Positions 62,444 through 64,000 of a stretch of 64,000 nt of DNA are shown here, in pieces. Made by a program: the position numbers and the translations under genes. The notes under the pieces are model-generated. The model was not told where the DNA came from. It was given only the letters and a program-made list of their open reading frames with translations, and made no database searches. This DNA is from Janthinobacterium sp. PC23-8. GTDB lineage: Bacteria; Pseudomonadota; Gammaproteobacteria; Burkholderiales; Burkholderiaceae_D. Each line of letters opens with the position of its first letter. Position 1 is the first letter of the stretch. The DNA lies in contig NZ_NJGY01000002.1 of assembly GCF_002250505.1 (NCBI RefSeq), positions 900,407 through 964,406 of the forward strand. Reading direction: 5' to 3'.

Positions 62444-64000
62444 GTTGACGCTTCCCTTCCGGATCAATGAACACTGGAGATACGATCTTGGCGGCCGTGG
62501 TGGCGCCGCCATCCCAGGCGTAGAACACTTCGCCCTCCCTGGCCAGACCGCCTTCGATCAGCGCCAGCGCGATCGAACGGCCCAGGAAGGCACTGTGGTA
62601 ACTCGACGTGACACGCCCCACGCTGTGCTGTCCCGCGCCCGGCCGGGCGACGATTTGCGCGCCCTCGGCCAGCACCACTTTCGGGTCTTCCGTCATCAGC
62701 CCGACCAGTTGCTTGCGGTCGCCGCGGGCGGTGTCGGCACGCGCCAGCGAGCGCTTGCCGAGGAAGCTGAACGGCTTTTTCATGCTGACCGCCCAGCCCA
62801 TGCCGAGGTCGATCGGCGAGACCGAGCCGTCGGTATCCTGGCCGACGATGATGAAACCCTTTTCCGCGCGCAGCACGTGCATGGTCTCGGTGCCGTACGG
62901 CGTGATGTTGTATTGCTCGCCGGCCGCCATCAGCGTTTCCCACATGTAATGGCCATAGGCGGCGTCGACGTTGACTTCATACGCCACCTCGCCCGAAAAG
63001 CTGATGCGGAACACGCGGGCCGCTACGCCGGCCACGGTGCCGACGCGGCAATCCATGTACTTGAAGGCGTCCGGCGACAGGTCGATGTCGGTGCACAGCT
63101 TGGCCAGCACCGCGCGGCTGTCGGGGCCGACCACGGCGCTGGTGGACCAGTGGTCTGTGACCGACGTCAGGTACACCTTCAACTCCGGCCATTCGGTCTG
63201 CAGCCATTTTTCCAGCCAGGTCAGCACGCGGGCGGCGCCGCCGGTGGTGGTGGTCATCATGAAGTGCTGGTCGCTCAGGCAGGCGGTCACGCCGTCGTCC
63301 ATCACCATGCCGTTTTCGTCGAGCATCAGGCCGTAGCGGCACTTGCCCGGCGCCAGCTGGCTCCACGCGTTCGAATACACGCGGTTGAGAAATTCGCGCG
63401 CATCCGGGCCGCGGATATCGATCTTGCCCAGGGTCGACGCGTCCATCATGGCCACGCCCTTGCGCGCGGCCAGCGCTTCGCGGTTCACGGCGGCGTGCAT
63501 GTCTTCGCCGGGTTTCGGGAAGTACCACGGACGCATCCACTGTCCCACGGTTTCAAACAGCGCGCAGCGCTGCACGTGCGACTGCTGCGCCGGCGCATAG
63601 CGGCGCGGCTCGAACGTGTCGCCCACCATGGCGCCGGCCAGCGCACCGAAGGCGACCGGCGTATAGGCCGGGCGGTACGTCGTGGTGCCAACTTCGCCGA
63701 TCGGCTTGCCGAGCGCGTTGGCGGCGATCGCGAAGCCGTTCACGTTCGACAGCTTGCCCTGGTCGGTGCCGAAGCCCAGGCCAGTGTAGCGCTTGACATG
63801 CTCGATCGAACGGTAGTTCTCGCGCACCGCCAGCTCGATGTCGGAGGCCGCGACGTCGTTCTGGAAGTCGACGAAGGCCTTGGCGCCGTGCCCTTCGCGC
63901 TTGCCATCCGGGACGCGGAAGATGCGGCGCGCGGGCGCGCCCTCGACCGGCATCCTGCCCCCGCCCGCCGTGGGCGCGGTGGCCGACGACTTGCGCCCCA
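62436..64000 (-). CDS. soxA: Sarcosine oxidase alpha subunit (N-terminal part outside window)
   Basis: About 520 residues of the C-terminal part of SoxA are present. The aminomethyltransferase-like domain (GcvT fold) includes GKAFVDFQ-like KAFVDFQNDVAASD, GLGFGTDQGKLSNVNG and GQDTDGSVSPIDLGMGW. The frame continues open to the right edge, so the true start, the N-terminal NAD/FAD domains, soxD and soxB lie beyond 64000. SoxBDAG oxidises sarcosine to glycine and formaldehyde, or 5,10-methylene-THF if folate is present. Confidence 0.93.
   Translation of the reverse strand, partial: GRKSSATAPTAGGGRMPVEGAPARRIFRVPDGKREGHGAKAFVDFQNDVAASDIELAVRENYRSIEHVKRYTGLGFGTDQGKLSNVNGFAIAANALGKPIGEVGTTTYRPAYTPVAFGALAGAMVGDTFEPRRYAPAQQSHVQRCALFETVGQWMRPWYFPKPGEDMHAAVNREALAARKGVAMMDASTLGKIDIRGPDAREFLNRVYSNAWSQLAPGKCRYGLMLDENGMVMDDGVTACLSDQHFMMTTTTGGAARVLTWLEKWLQTEWPELKVYLTSVTDHWSTSAVVGPDSRAVLAKLCTDIDLSPDAFKYMDCRVGTVAGVAARVFRISFSGEVAYEVNVDAAYGHYMWETLMAAGEQYNITPYGTETMHVLRAEKGFIIVGQDTDGSVSPIDLGMGWAVSMKKPFSFLGKRSLARADTARGDRKQLVGLMTEDPKVVLAEGAQIVARPGAGQHSVGRVTSSYHSAFLGRSIALALIEGGLAREGEVFYAWDGGATTAAKIVSPVFIDPEGKRQHA

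Overview
The window looks like chromosome of an Oxalobacteraceae-type betaproteobacterium (Janthinobacterium/Massilia/Duganella-like). This is inferred from high G+C, the smc-zipA-ligA-galU-def order, a tandem glycine riboswitch ahead of gcvTHP, and the protein sequences; no database was consulted. No rRNA, tRNA, CRISPR array or replication origin was seen.

Layout. 1-5.9 kb: two decayed copies of one insertion sequence (IS) flank a TonB-dependent receptor gene. The left copy is a chimera with a piece of an IS5-type transposase gene; the right copy is bounded by A8 runs and sits in the T-tract of the def terminator. 5.9-14.4 kb: a minus-strand operon smc-zipA-ligA-galU-def. 14.5-16.4 kb: a PAP2-type membrane protein, a small Gly/Ser/Lys-rich protein and a ClpP-like peptidase. 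16.5-21.5 kb: promoter, tandem glycine riboswitch and gcvT-gcvH-gcvP. 21.5-24.8 kb: an mgtA-type Mg2+ P-type ATPase behind a leader of about 375 nt that carries a proline-rich upstream ORF. 24.8-36.1 kb: a mixed housekeeping and accessory stretch (small membrane protein, RNase H-like protein, chemoreceptor and CheW, HD hydrolase, MFS exporter, periplasmic binding protein, CocE-type hydrolase, trpS, PLP decarboxylase).

36.3-64 kb: a large glycine-betaine catabolic island. Uptake is by a ProVWX-type ABC transporter with a second binding protein and a porin in the same operon, and by a BCCT carrier. A GbdR-like AraC/amidotransferase-fold regulator is divergent from proV. GbcAB removes the first methyl group (betaine to dimethylglycine). 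DgcAB with a dedicated electron transfer flavoprotein pair removes the second (to sarcosine). Sarcosine oxidase (soxA and soxG here; soxB and soxD expected beyond the right edge) gives glycine. GlyA and an L-serine dehydratase carry glycine to serine and pyruvate. FdhA and PurU handle the released one-carbon units. Two FolB-like (T-fold) proteins, one lacking the usual catalytic residues, sit in the island.

The observations most worth follow-up are a shared GTCGCAA-type motif upstream of four betaine transcription units, the FolB-like pair, the mgtL-like proline-rich leader ORF, a LigA with an apparently duplicated helix-hairpin-helix block, a relic of a second GbdR-like regulator, and the chimeric IS.
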